From Streptomyces sp. NBC_00620 (GTDB taxonomy: Bacteria > Actinomycetota > Actinomycetes > Streptomycetales > Streptomycetaceae), in the NCBI RefSeq assembly GCF_026341825.1, contig NZ_JAPENY010000003.1, forward strand, positions 1,116,001-1,180,000: a DNA stretch of 64,000 nucleotides. The letters are read 5' to 3'. Position 1 is the first letter of the stretch; each line of letters begins with the position of its first letter. A program made the translations under genes and the position numbers. The notes under the pieces are model-generated. The model was not told the origin of the DNA, ran no database searches, and was given only the letters and a program-made list of their open reading frames with translations. This document shows positions 51,157 to 59,338 of the stretch, piece by piece.

Positions 51157-51813
51157 TCACACCGCCCGCAGCTCCGCCACGCCGTTCCGGGTCTTGCGCG
51201 CCTTGCGGGGGCCTGTCGCCGCCTGCCGCGCCTCGCGCAGGACCAGTGTCATCCGCGTGTAGCCCATGTCCTGAAGGGACTTGGGGGTGTCGCCGACGAT
51301 CCGGCAGTCCGTACGACCCCAGCGCGGGTCGGGGTGCAGCAGCGGGCGCACGGCGCCGTCGGGCTCGACGCCGTCCGGGCCGACCGCGCGGATCCAGTGC
51401 GGCAGACCGTGCCGGTAGGCGACGTCCATGATCGGGTCCTGGGCGATGTCCCGGCGGATCGACTGCAGTGCGCGGTCCTGGTCGTGCCGCTCGACGGCGG
51501 CCGCGAAGTGGGCCAGCATCGGCAGACACCAGCTCGACTCGTGCTCGCCCAGGACGGTGCTCGCGTCCGGATGGAACAGTACGAACCGGAGGAAGTTGTC
51601 GCCCGGCATGGCCGTCGGGTGCGGTGCGACCCCGGCGAAAAGTGTCTCGAACGCGTCGTTGCACAGGACGACGTCCCAGCGGTGGTCGAAGACGACGGAG
51701 GGGAACGGGACGGCCCCGAGAAGAGCGGCGTAGTCCTGGAGATACGCCTGAGCTTCGAGACTCTCGGGGACAGGTCGCGGCTGGGACCGCTGCCATCCTG
51801 CCTGGTACGCCAT
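51157..51813 (-). CDS. Orphan MmyB-type ligand-binding domain protein
   Basis: The 218-residue product matches the PAS-like ligand-binding half of MmyB-family regulators (ALLGAVPFPSVVFDHRWDVVLCNDAF, GDNFLRFVLFHPDAS), but has no N-terminal HTH, which in this family normally precedes it by about 80 residues. The ATG has a good ribosome site, so it does not look like a fragment of a larger frame. It is divergent from an HTH gene across a spacer with a strong inverted repeat. Confidence 0.72.
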   Translation of the reverse strand: MAYQAGWQRSQPRPVPESLEAQAYLQDYAALLGAVPFPSVVFDHRWDVVLCNDAFETLFAGVAPHPTAMPGDNFLRFVLFHPDASTVLGEHESSWCLPMLAHFAAAVERHDQDRALQSIRRDIAQDPIMDVAYRHGLPHWIRAVGPDGVEPDGAVRPLLHPDPRWGRTDCRIVGDTPKSLQDMGYTRMTLVLREARQAATGPRKARKTRNGVAELRAV

Positions 51814-51923
51814 CGGGAGGTCACCCCTCTTGCCTCTGCGGCCTTCACGCGGCGCCCTGATCCTGCTGCCCGGAATACAGTCGTGTCAACTATCGTGGCA
51901 TTTGACGCCTGTTGACGGCTGAA

Positions 51924-51945
51924 TCTCGCCACAGTTGTGGCGAGA
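51924..51945. promoter_or_regulatory. 22-bp inverted repeat in the divergent spacer
   Basis: TCTCGCCAC-AGTT-GTGGCGAGA has perfect 9-bp arms. TTGACG occurs at 51902 and 51912. It is a likely operator for the HTH regulator or a factor shared by both divergent genes in the 222-base spacer. Confidence 0.5.
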
Positions 51946-52035
51946 CCTGGATGTGAGTTCGAGCTAGGGGCTAGTCTCCCGATGGTTCCTGACCATCATG
52001 AGAGCGAACTGAGAAGAGATGTAGGAGATCTGTCG

Positions 52036-52692
52036 GTGACGGATGGCTTCGAAGTTCCGGGCGCCACGGCGACGGTTCTGCTGCAGGCCGTCGTGGCCCG
52101 GGTCACCACACTCGCCGACCGGCTCGGGGTGCAGCAGGCCGAGGTCTTCGACCTCCGGCGCCTGTCGGCCGAGTCCGGCGTTCCCGACCTCGTGGTGCGA
52201 GCCCTGCTGAGCGGCCGCCGCGCCGGGGAACCCGATCTGCAGGCCCGTTTCCTGCAGCGACTGGACCTGCTGCGCCGCACCCGGCTCAAGCCGAACGGCC
52301 GCCGGTACACGCAGCAGGAGATCGCGGACGGCGCCGGCATGTCGCGGCAGCAGGCCGGGGCCCTCATCAATGGCGACCGACGCCCCACCATGGAGCACTG
52401 CGACGCCATTCAGCGCTTCTTCAGGGTGCACGCCGGGTTCCTCACGGCCGAGGACTCGGAGGCGCTCGTGGGCGCCCTCCAGCGCTCGGAGCAGGAGCTG
52501 CTGCAACGGCTCGCCGACCGTGAGCGCGCGGCCGCCTCGGTGGCCGCCGACCCGCTGGAGCGGCTGCTCCTCGACCACGGTGTCCGCGGAATCGCCTGGC
52601 GGGCCGCTCAGTTGCCCACCGACCAGCACCGGGACAAGGTCGCCGAGTGGCTGGACATGCTCTTGGAAAGCGTCAAGCGGCCCGAGTCGTGA
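52036..52692 (+). CDS. XRE-type HTH regulator
   Basis: I chose GTG 52036 because GGAG lies eight bases upstream; an ATG at 51982 is possible. The 218-residue product has a long N-terminal helical part and an XRE HTH in the middle (RYTQQEIADGAGMSRQQAGALINGDRRPTMEHC). It is coupled by a GTGA overlap to a HExxH protein, the classic pairing of ImmA/IrrE-type peptidases with their repressor. Similar triads are common in Streptomyces. Confidence 0.8.
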   Translation: MTDGFEVPGATATVLLQAVVARVTTLADRLGVQQAEVFDLRRLSAESGVPDLVVRALLSGRRAGEPDLQARFLQRLDLLRRTRLKPNGRRYTQQEIADGAGMSRQQAGALINGDRRPTMEHCDAIQRFFRVHAGFLTAEDSEALVGALQRSEQELLQRLADRERAAASVAADPLERLLLDHGVRGIAWRAAQLPTDQHRDKVAEWLDMLLESVKRPES

Positions 52693-53255
52693 GCACGGGG
52701 AGAACTGTGGGCATCCGAAGGGAAATGCGCCGCCTGTGCGGGGAGTTGGTCGGAGAACTGACCCTCCCGGCACCGGCGGAACCCGCCGACCTCTACGCGG
52801 AGCTGTGCGACGCCATGAGCAGACGTCGCGGCCGCCCCGTCCAGTTCCGCACGGCGGCGTTCCCGCCCGGGACCGCCAGTGGGCTCTGGCTCGACATGGC
52901 CGAGCAGGACCTCGTCGTCATCGAGGAACGCACCGCGCCCGACCACCAGTTGGTGATCCTGGGCCACGAGCTGTGGCACATGCAGGCCGGGCACTGCAGT
53001 CACCACGTCGAGGGCGCGGCCGTCGCGGCCCGCTTACTCAACGACTCCGCGGACCTCCAGGAGACCGTCCTCAAGGTCGCCGCGCGCACCCGGTCGCACC
53101 TCGCGGACGAGGCGGAGGCGGAGAGCTTCGGTCTGTTGCTCGCCAGCAAGTGCCGTACGTGGCTTGCCGGTTCGTCGCTGCGCAGGCCAGTGCGGCGCGA
53201 TGGACTCGCGGGCCGGATCGAGGCGTCGCTCGGCTACCGCGGGCCGCAGGGCTGA
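52689..53255 (+). CDS. ImmA/IrrE-like HExxH metallopeptidase
   Basis: This protein of about 188 residues has the zinc motif HELWH (in LVILGHELWHMQAGH) and a downstream acidic residue region EAEAESFG, as in ImmA/IrrE enzymes that cleave a partner repressor. GTG 52689 overlaps the regulator stop; GTG 52707 with GGGGAG upstream is an alternative start. The XRE protein encoded before it is the likely substrate or partner. Confidence 0.78.
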   Translation: MSTGRTVGIRREMRRLCGELVGELTLPAPAEPADLYAELCDAMSRRRGRPVQFRTAAFPPGTASGLWLDMAEQDLVVIEERTAPDHQLVILGHELWHMQAGHCSHHVEGAAVAARLLNDSADLQETVLKVAARTRSHLADEAEAESFGLLLASKCRTWLAGSSLRRPVRRDGLAGRIEASLGYRGPQG

Positions 53256-53261
53256 GGCCGC

Positions 53262-54455
53262 GTGCACGACTCCAGCTACTACGTACCGGCGGCCGCGATG
53301 GCGGTCGCCCTCGTCATCAAGGGCCCTTCGGTGCTGCGCGGCCGGCGCGACCCGCTGCTGCGGTCGGCCTACGCACTGATCCTCCTCGCCGGCCTGGTGT
53401 TCTTCTTCGCGGCCCCGCCGACGATCGGCTGGGTCAACCGCGCCACCGGGGTCTCGAACTTCTCCGTGGCGATCGTGTACTCCCTGCTGAGCGCCTTCAG
53501 CGCCTCCTGCCTGGTGCTGCTGATCAACTGGCGCGGCGGACCGAACACGCGGCTCGTCTCGCGCCGTTGGATCGCCGGGTACGCCGTGGTCATCGCGGCG
53601 ACGGTGGTGCTCTTCGCGCTGGGCCACGCGCCCATGGAACGCCGGCGGGACTTCGACACCTACTACGCCAACACGCCGTACATGCGCGAGATGATCGTGC
53701 TGTACCTCACGGCACTCGCCGTCGCGAACGTCTCGATGACCGTGGTGTGCTGGCGCTGGGCCCTCAAGGTAAGCGGCTGGCTGCGCGTCGGGCTGCTGGT
53801 CATGAGTGTCGGCTTCCTGTCCAACATCGGTTTCGCGGCGGCCAAGCTGATCGCCGTCAACGCCCGCTGGAACGGCGGGAACCTCGACTACCTGAGCACC
53901 TACTTCGCACCCACGCTGTCCGCCGCCGGAGAACTCGTCTGCGCCATCGGCTTCTGCGTCCCGATGGCCTGCCAGCGCATCGGGGACGTGTGGAGCACGT
54001 GGTCGACGTACCGTCGACTCGGGCCGCTGTGGCGGGAGTTGCGGCCGGCGGGGGACCACGGCCACCGCGCCGTGCGGATCGCCTGGTGGGCGCCCGCCGA
54101 ACTCCAGGTGACCCAGCGGGAGTCCGACATCCACGACGGGATGCTCGCCCTGTACCCCTACTTCGACCCCGAGGTGCGCGCGCGTGCATACGACGCCGCC
54201 GTGGCCGCGGGCTCCGGCCCGGACCGGGCGCGGGCCGAGGCCGACGCGACGATGGTGACGGCGGCGCTGCGGGCCAGGGCGGACGATCCGGAGGGCAAGG
54301 TCGTCAGCGCCCCGTCCTCCGCCTCCGCCTCGGCGGGCGGTCCCCGGGACCTGGTGGGGATGTCCATCGCCCTGCGCCGGTCCCCCGTCGTCGCGACAGC
54401 GCGGGAACGGATCGAGGCCGGGGCGGCGACGGGGTCCCGCGAGCGGATCGGATGA
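53262..54455 (+). CDS. Seven-helix membrane protein (MAB_1171c-like)
   Basis: The protein has 397 residues with about seven membrane helices in the first 235 residues, then a cytoplasmic domain of 130 or so residues and a Ser/Ala-rich tail. This layout matches actinobacterial MAB_1171c-like putative transporters or receptors, which often lie behind XRE and ImmA/IrrE genes. It may be the membrane sensor or target of that pair. It converges on the hydrolase gene with a 15-base gap. Confidence 0.72.
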   Translation: MHDSSYYVPAAAMAVALVIKGPSVLRGRRDPLLRSAYALILLAGLVFFFAAPPTIGWVNRATGVSNFSVAIVYSLLSAFSASCLVLLINWRGGPNTRLVSRRWIAGYAVVIAATVVLFALGHAPMERRRDFDTYYANTPYMREMIVLYLTALAVANVSMTVVCWRWALKVSGWLRVGLLVMSVGFLSNIGFAAAKLIAVNARWNGGNLDYLSTYFAPTLSAAGELVCAIGFCVPMACQRIGDVWSTWSTYRRLGPLWRELRPAGDHGHRAVRIAWWAPAELQVTQRESDIHDGMLALYPYFDPEVRARAYDAAVAAGSGPDRARAEADATMVTAALRARADDPEGKVVSAPSSASASAGGPRDLVGMSIALRRSPVVATARERIEAGAATGSRERIG

Positions 54456-54470
54456 GCACCGGCGGCGGCG

Positions 54471-55508
54471 TCACGTCGCGCTGCGTTCGCTCGCCTCTCG
54501 CAGGTCCCGTTCCAGCGCGCGGTTCTGGGCCGTGTCCGGCTGTCCGACGGCCGTGCCCGGGCGGCCCGCGCGCAGCAGCTCGCGCCAGTGATCACGGCTC
54601 CAGTCGGCGGGGCTCGTCGTACTCGTGAACTCCTCGACCAGGGCGAGGAAGCGTGCCGGGTCGCTGTGGAAGGGGAAGTGGCCCGCGCCCTCGAAGATCT
54701 CCAGTCGGCTGCCCGGCATCGCCTTGTGCGCCCCGTACGCGTGCCGCACCGGCACCACGCTGTCCCGGTCCCCCCAGAGCAGCATGGTGGGCATGCCCTC
54801 GGTCAGATAGCAGCGGTCGAGCATGGTCACCGCCTGCCCACGCCAGTCGACCACGGCGCGCAGGGTGCGGATGAAGGCGCTGCGGGACGTCGCGTCGGGC
54901 AGCGCGTCCACGAGGGTCAGCAACTCGGGCGCGTCCTGGCCCAGATCGGTGTCGAGGAGTCTCATCAGGCGCAGGAACAGGCCCACTTGGAGACGCATGC
55001 CCGGCAGTCTCAGTGTCGAGAGCATGAGGTGGGCGCCCGGCAGCGAGACCGCGCGCAGTACGGGGTTGACCTCGCCCCCGACGCCGCCCGCGCTGACCAG
55101 GATCAGCCGCTCGGTGCGCTCGGGGAACTGGTAGGCGAACTGCATCGCGACACCGCCGCCCAGCGAGTGCCCGACCAGCGTGGCGGACTCGATGTCGAGG
55201 GTGGTGAGCAGATCGCGTACCCCGTTGGCGTACGCGGCCACCGAGTAGTCGGCCCGTGGCTTGTCCGACGCTCCGTGGCCGAGCAGGTCGGGCGCGATCA
55301 CCGTGTGGGTGCGGGCGAGGTCGGGGATCAGCTCTCCCCAGGTGTCCGAGGAGTCGCCGATGCCGTGGATCAGGACGAGGGCCGGACCCTCGCCCGCCAT
55401 CCGGTAGGCGCGCCGGTAGCCGTGCACGACGCGGTGGTGCAGGCGCAGCTCCCCGTCACCCACCGAGCGCAGGGTGCGCCGCGGTCGCCTGGGCGGTACG
55501 TCGACCAT
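54471..55508 (-). CDS. Alpha/beta-hydrolase fold enzyme
   Basis: This 345-residue hydrolase starts at ATG 55508 after AGGAGG. The nucleophile elbow is GHSLGG, the oxyanion region is LIHGIGDSSDTW, the acid is in LLWGDRDSVVP and the His in GAGHFPFHSDP. The substrate is unknown; esterase or C-C hydrolase activities are usual in the family. The last 50 residues form a polar tail. Confidence 0.82.
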   Translation of the reverse strand: MVDVPPRRPRRTLRSVGDGELRLHHRVVHGYRRAYRMAGEGPALVLIHGIGDSSDTWGELIPDLARTHTVIAPDLLGHGASDKPRADYSVAAYANGVRDLLTTLDIESATLVGHSLGGGVAMQFAYQFPERTERLILVSAGGVGGEVNPVLRAVSLPGAHLMLSTLRLPGMRLQVGLFLRLMRLLDTDLGQDAPELLTLVDALPDATSRSAFIRTLRAVVDWRGQAVTMLDRCYLTEGMPTMLLWGDRDSVVPVRHAYGAHKAMPGSRLEIFEGAGHFPFHSDPARFLALVEEFTSTTSPADWSRDHWRELLRAGRPGTAVGQPDTAQNRALERDLREASERSAT

Positions 55509-55642
55509 GGGCTCGCCTCCTGTTCCCAGGCCGCCGTGCAGGCAGCCCCCAAGCCACCGTCGAGGCAGCTCCCAGCCGCCGAGAAAGCGGTTCCCAGCTC
55601 TCCGGTCCAGCCTAGGCCCCTCGTCCCACAAGGGATTTCCGT

Positions 55643-55674
55643 GAGGTTTCGCCTCCGCTAAGCGGGCGAACCTC
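55643..55674. other. Imperfect hairpin in the divergent spacer
   Basis: CCGCT-A-AGCGG (55655-55665) is the core of a longer arm pair, GAGGTTTCGCC with GGCGAACCTC, broken by small bulges. It lies in the 262-base spacer between the hydrolase and the 78-residue gene. It may be an operator or an RNA hairpin; nothing else was seen there. Confidence 0.3.
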
Positions 55675-55770
55675 CGCGTACCAAAACGGCATTGTCAGTG
55701 GCGGACGGCAAGCTGGAGTCACGTACCGCCATGTACCGCTTCGACAATCCGACCCGGGGAGAGCCGTCCG

Positions 55771-56007
55771 ATGCCGACCGCCGTACTGACCGATCACGAA
55801 CGCGCCGCCGTGCAGGCGTACCTGCGTCTCCTCCAGACCGTACGAGCCGCCTTCGACAGTCCACCGGACGGGCGCCGACCACCCGTGGTGCCGCCCGCCG
55901 CCCTGGCCGAGGCGGAGCGGGCACTGGCGGCGGCCGGGCTCGCGGGCAACGAGGAGGCGTTCTTCCGGCTGCTGCACACGTGGTGCCCGGAGCCGACGCA
56001 GGTCTGA
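55771..56007 (+). CDS. 78-residue helical protein of unknown function
   Basis: ATG 55771 follows a GGGGAG ribosome site. The product is an acidic, Ala-rich helical protein: a helix (about 8-30), a proline-rich turn, and a second helix pair (about 41-70) ending in LLHTWCPEPTQV. No motif points to a function. It is convergent with the phosphopantetheinyl transferase gene. Confidence 0.6.
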   Translation: MPTAVLTDHERAAVQAYLRLLQTVRAAFDSPPDGRRPPVVPPAALAEAERALAAAGLAGNEEAFFRLLHTWCPEPTQV

Positions 56008-56027
56008 GGCACGGTGGCCGTGCGCCG

Positions 56028-56220
56028 GCGTCAGCTGTGCGACACGGCGACTGTGAATCCAGCGCAGCCGGGTGGCCGGGTGTCCGCGAGCAGCCTCAGC
56101 CGTTCAGCACGGTCACGGCATGCCGCCTCAGCCGAGCGGCACGGTCACCATGAACCGCATCAGCCATGCACCTCGGTCACTGCGACCCGCCCGACCCGTG
56201 CGGCACAGTCACCACCGTCG
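56028..56220. repeat. Degenerate 31-34-bp tandem repeats at a gene's 3' end
   Basis: Six related units begin at 56028, 56062, 56093, 56125, 56157 and 56189, with the core GCCTCAGCC...CACGGTCAC. The last two units include the stop codon and last codons of the phosphopantetheinyl transferase gene. The array fills the gap between two convergent genes. Confidence 0.7.
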
Positions 56221-56884
56221 CGGCCAGGCCCCGCTGGACGGTCCAGCGCCCGTCGAAGAACCCGAGGCGGTCGCCACCGACCAGCGGGCCCGGTACGAGG
56301 AGTTCGGCGCGCAGTCTCCCCGACAGGGCGGGGCCGCCGCCGGACCCGGGGTCCAGGATGAGGTCGATGTCCGCCTCGGAGAAGTCCAGCCACTTCCCGG
56401 TGAGCGGGAACCACGCCTTGTAGACCGACTCCTTGGCGCTGAACAGCAGCCGGTCCCAGTGGACGGCGGGCATCCGGGCGCCGAGGCCGGCCAGCCTGTC
56501 CACCTCGGTGGGCAGGGCCACGGCGTCGAAGACACCCTCGGGGAGCGCCAGGTGGGGTTCGGCGTCGATGCCGAGGGAGGCCAGGTCGGTGGCGCGGGCC
56601 AGCGCGGCGGCGCTGTAGCCGTCGCAGTGCGTCATGCTGCCGATCAGGCCTGCGGGCCACTGCGGGGCGCCGCGCTCGCCGGGCAGGATGGGCGCCGGGG
56701 CCACGCCGAGCTTCTCCATGGCACGCCGGGCGCAGCCGCGCACGGCGGTGAACTCGCGGCGCCGCTTCTCCACGGCCCGGGTCAGGAGCGCCTGCTCCTC
56801 GGGGTACAGGGTCGTACCCTCGGCCCCGTCGTCACCGTAGGTCTCCACGGCCACGACGGACTCCGGGAGCAGCTCCTCGATCAC
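56177..56884 (-). CDS. 4'-phosphopantetheinyl transferase (Sfp/EntD type)
   Basis: This 235-residue enzyme moves 4'-phosphopantetheine from coenzyme A to carrier proteins of polyketide, non-ribosomal peptide or fatty-acid synthases. The magnesium motif GIDAEP and the FSAKESVYKAWFP motif are intact. Its start lies inside the 3' end of the metallophosphoesterase gene (53-base overlap), and its own 3' end enters a tandem repeat array. No carrier-protein genes lie nearby, so it probably serves clusters elsewhere. Confidence 0.88.
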   Translation of the reverse strand: MIEELLPESVVAVETYGDDGAEGTTLYPEEQALLTRAVEKRRREFTAVRGCARRAMEKLGVAPAPILPGERGAPQWPAGLIGSMTHCDGYSAAALARATDLASLGIDAEPHLALPEGVFDAVALPTEVDRLAGLGARMPAVHWDRLLFSAKESVYKAWFPLTGKWLDFSEADIDLILDPGSGGGPALSGRLRAELLVPGPLVGGDRLGFFDGRWTVQRGLAATVVTVPHGSGGSQ

Positions 56885-57740
56885 CGGCTCCGACCTCCAT
56901 CGGCAGAATGCGGCGCAGCGTACCGGGCGGTCCCGGGCGGGTGCGCCACTCGCGGGGGTAGCCCACGGACACCTCTTCGAAGCGGACGCCCTCGTGCCAG
57001 GTGGTCCGTGGGATGTGGAGATGACCGTAGACCATGGTCTCGACGCGGAATCTGCGGTGCCAGTCGGCGGTCAGTGTGGTGCCGCACCACATCGCGAACT
57101 CGGGGTAGCGCAGGACGTCCGTCGGGTGGCGGTCCAGCGGGTAGTGGTTGACCGGGATCACGGGCAGGTCGTCGGGCAGCTCGGCGAGTCTGCGCTCGGT
57201 CTCGGCGACCCGGGCCCGGCACCAGGCCTCGCGGCTCGGGTAGGGGTCGGGGTGCAGGAAGTGCTCGTCGGTGCAGATCACCCCGGTGCCCTCGGCGTAG
57301 GCGAGGCCCTCGTCCTTGGTCGTGCAGCCCTTCGGCAGGAACGAGTAGTCGTAGAGCAGGAAGAGCGGTGCGACGACCGCGGTGCCGCCCGGACCCTCCC
57401 AGACCGGGTACGGATCCTCGGGGGTCGTGACGCCCAACTCCCGGCACAGGGCGACGAGATGCTCGTACCGGGCGACGCCGCGCAGCTGCACCGGGTCCTT
57501 CGGGTGGGTCCACAGCTCGTGGTTGCCGGGCGCCCAGATCACCTTGCGGAAGCGGCCACTGAGCGTTTCGAGGGCCCAGTGGATGTCGGCGACGCTCTCG
57601 CTGACGTCGCCGGCCACCAGGAGCCAGTCGTCGTCCGACTGGGGACGCATCTTCTCGACGAGGGCGCGGTTCTCGGCGTATCCGATGTGCAGATCGCTGA
57701 TGGCCAACAGTTGTCCCGAACGGCCGGCCTTCGACTCCAC
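56832..57740 (-). CDS. Calcineurin-like metallophosphoesterase
   Basis: I chose GTG 57740 after GGAAGGGG; the product has 302 residues. The two-metal site motifs appear in order: SDLH, GDVSE, GNHE, a His in VNHYPLD and GHLH. The substrate (nucleotide, phospholipid or protein phosphate) cannot be told. It overlaps the transferase gene, so the two are probably made together. Confidence 0.83.
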   Translation of the reverse strand: MESKAGRSGQLLAISDLHIGYAENRALVEKMRPQSDDDWLLVAGDVSESVADIHWALETLSGRFRKVIWAPGNHELWTHPKDPVQLRGVARYEHLVALCRELGVTTPEDPYPVWEGPGGTAVVAPLFLLYDYSFLPKGCTTKDEGLAYAEGTGVICTDEHFLHPDPYPSREAWCRARVAETERRLAELPDDLPVIPVNHYPLDRHPTDVLRYPEFAMWCGTTLTADWHRRFRVETMVYGHLHIPRTTWHEGVRFEEVSVGYPREWRTRPGPPGTLRRILPMEVGAGDRGAAPGVRRGRGDLR

Positions 57741-58005
57741 CCTCGCCCCTTCCAAGAACACGACTGGCCTCACGAGAACACATCCCGCCGAGCCCGTACA
57801 AGAGCGTCCCGCGGTGCCCGGGGTCCACAATTCGGGAATCCGTAACACGCCTGTAGCGCCACACCCGTCCCGCGCCCCTTATGATCGCCCCTAACACCAC
57901 CGCCCTGAACCTCCCTCGGGTGTGCGACGGCCTGGTGCACCTCCCCCTCCCCTGGCCGGGCACGGCCTGCTCCGCTGTGCCCGGAAACCCCGAAAGGCGG
58001 CCTGC
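57741..58005. other. Divergent spacer, possible -10 element
   Basis: These 265 bases separate the metallophosphoesterase and ATP-grasp genes. TTATGAT at 57879-57885 would serve as a -10 for the rightward gene but has no clear -35. No gene or strong repeat was seen. Confidence 0.3.
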
Positions 58006-59205
58006 ATGGGTTCTCGCGTACGCGTCTGGCTCAACCGCACGTACGCGGAGAACGTGTTCTTCATGGATCAGCTGCGAAGTAATCCGCAGCGCCGCCCGGT
58101 CGAGATCCATGCGACACACGGAGACGCCGACTCGCCCATCCTGGCCGCTGCCGACACCGCCGCCATGGAGCCCGAGGGTCTCTCCCGGGCCGCCTACGTC
58201 GAGTACGCCCTCGACCAGTGCGCCCGGCACGAGATCGATGTGTTCGTGCCCGTGCTGCACCAGGCGACGATCGTGGCGCACCGCGCGGAGTTCGCCGCGC
58301 TCGGTACAGCCCTGCTCGCGCCGCCCGCCGAGGCCGTGGCCATCTTCCACGACAAGGTGACGGCGTATCAGGCGCTGCAGGCGATGGGCATTCCGGTGCC
58401 GCCGTGGTGGCGGGTGCGCGACGAGGAGGAACTCCTCGTCGCCGTCGAGGCGTTGGAGGCGGCGGGTCACAAGGCCTGCTTCAAGCCTGCGGCCGGAGCG
58501 GGCGGGGTGGGCTTCCGCGTCATCACGCGCGCCCCCTTCTCACTCAACCACCTCAATGGTTTTCCCAGCTCGTACGTGCCGTTGAGCCTGGTGCAGGACG
58601 CCGTGCGGGGGGCCGAGAAGCCCGTCGACTGGCTGGTGATGCCGCTCCTGGCGGAGCCGGAGGTGTCCGTCGACTGCCTGACCGGGCCGGACGGCCGGGT
58701 CCGGATGGCGGTGGGCCGCACCAAGAACGGGCGCCGTCGCGGGTTCACGCTCCATCCCTCCTGGATCGACCCCGCGCGCCGGCTCGCGGAGGCGTTCGGG
58801 CTGCACTATCTGACGAACATTCAGTTCCGTATGTTCGGGGACGAGCCGGTCCTCATGGACGTCAACACCCGGCCGGCCGGCGGACTGCACCAGCTCGCGC
58901 TGTGCGGGATCAACGCCCCTTGGGCAGCAGTGCAGTTGGCGCTCGGCGAGGAGACGGGCGAGGTGGTTCCGTCGATGCTCGGGCAGGACTACGCCGTGGT
59001 CACGGGACCGCGTCCGGTGCGTCCGGTGACGTTGCCGCAGCAGCGGGCAGAGATGTTGCCGGCGGTGCCCGCACCCGCCACGGAGGCCACCATCGCAACG
59101 GGCGCGGAGACCACGACCGCACCGGCGACGGAGATCGCGCTCACGCCGACCATCACACCGGTCGTCGCACCGGCGGCTGCGTCCGCCGCCACCGCACCCG
59201 CCTAG
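58006..59205 (+). CDS. Stand-alone ATP-grasp ligase-like protein
   Basis: ATG 58006 follows AAAGGCGG, giving 399 residues. A Rossmann-like N-terminal domain (RVRVWLNRTYAENVFFMDQL) precedes an ATP-grasp fold with the lysine in ACFKPAAGAGGVGF and metal ligands in VLMDVNTRPAGG. Such enzymes join a carboxylate to an amine or thiol after ATP activation. No carrier, peptide precursor or partner gene is adjacent, so the substrate is open. The last 60 residues are a low-complexity Ala/Thr/Pro tail. Confidence 0.75.
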   Translation: MGSRVRVWLNRTYAENVFFMDQLRSNPQRRPVEIHATHGDADSPILAAADTAAMEPEGLSRAAYVEYALDQCARHEIDVFVPVLHQATIVAHRAEFAALGTALLAPPAEAVAIFHDKVTAYQALQAMGIPVPPWWRVRDEEELLVAVEALEAAGHKACFKPAAGAGGVGFRVITRAPFSLNHLNGFPSSYVPLSLVQDAVRGAEKPVDWLVMPLLAEPEVSVDCLTGPDGRVRMAVGRTKNGRRRGFTLHPSWIDPARRLAEAFGLHYLTNIQFRMFGDEPVLMDVNTRPAGGLHQLALCGINAPWAAVQLALGEETGEVVPSMLGQDYAVVTGPRPVRPVTLPQQRAEMLPAVPAPATEATIATGAETTTAPATEIALTPTITPVVAPAAASAATAPA

Positions 59206-59226
59206 CCCGATACCGCCTCTCCACCT

Positions 59227-59242
59227 ACCGGTCTGGACCAAT
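59227..59242. promoter_or_regulatory. DasR-type dre site, upstream copy
   Basis: ACCGGTCTGGACCAAT agrees with the known dre consensus (ANTGGTCTAGACCANT) at all but two defined positions. Dre sites bind the GntR regulator DasR, which controls chitin and N-acetylglucosamine genes in Streptomyces. Confidence 0.7.
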
Positions 59243-59267
59243 TCACGCACAGCATCTTGACAGCGTG

Positions 59268-59283
59268 ATTGGTCCATACCAAC
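59268..59283. promoter_or_regulatory. DasR-type dre site, downstream copy
   Basis: ATTGGTCCATACCAAC is a weaker dre match, 41 bases after the first. A TTGACA at 59257-59262 lies between the two copies, so both flank or overlap the promoter, as in classic Streptomyces chitinase promoters with paired repeats. Confidence 0.6.
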
Positions 59284-59338
59284 TTGGTTGCGCACCTTCA
59301 GCACTCCCGAATCACCCCCATTCCTTCAGGGAGATCGC

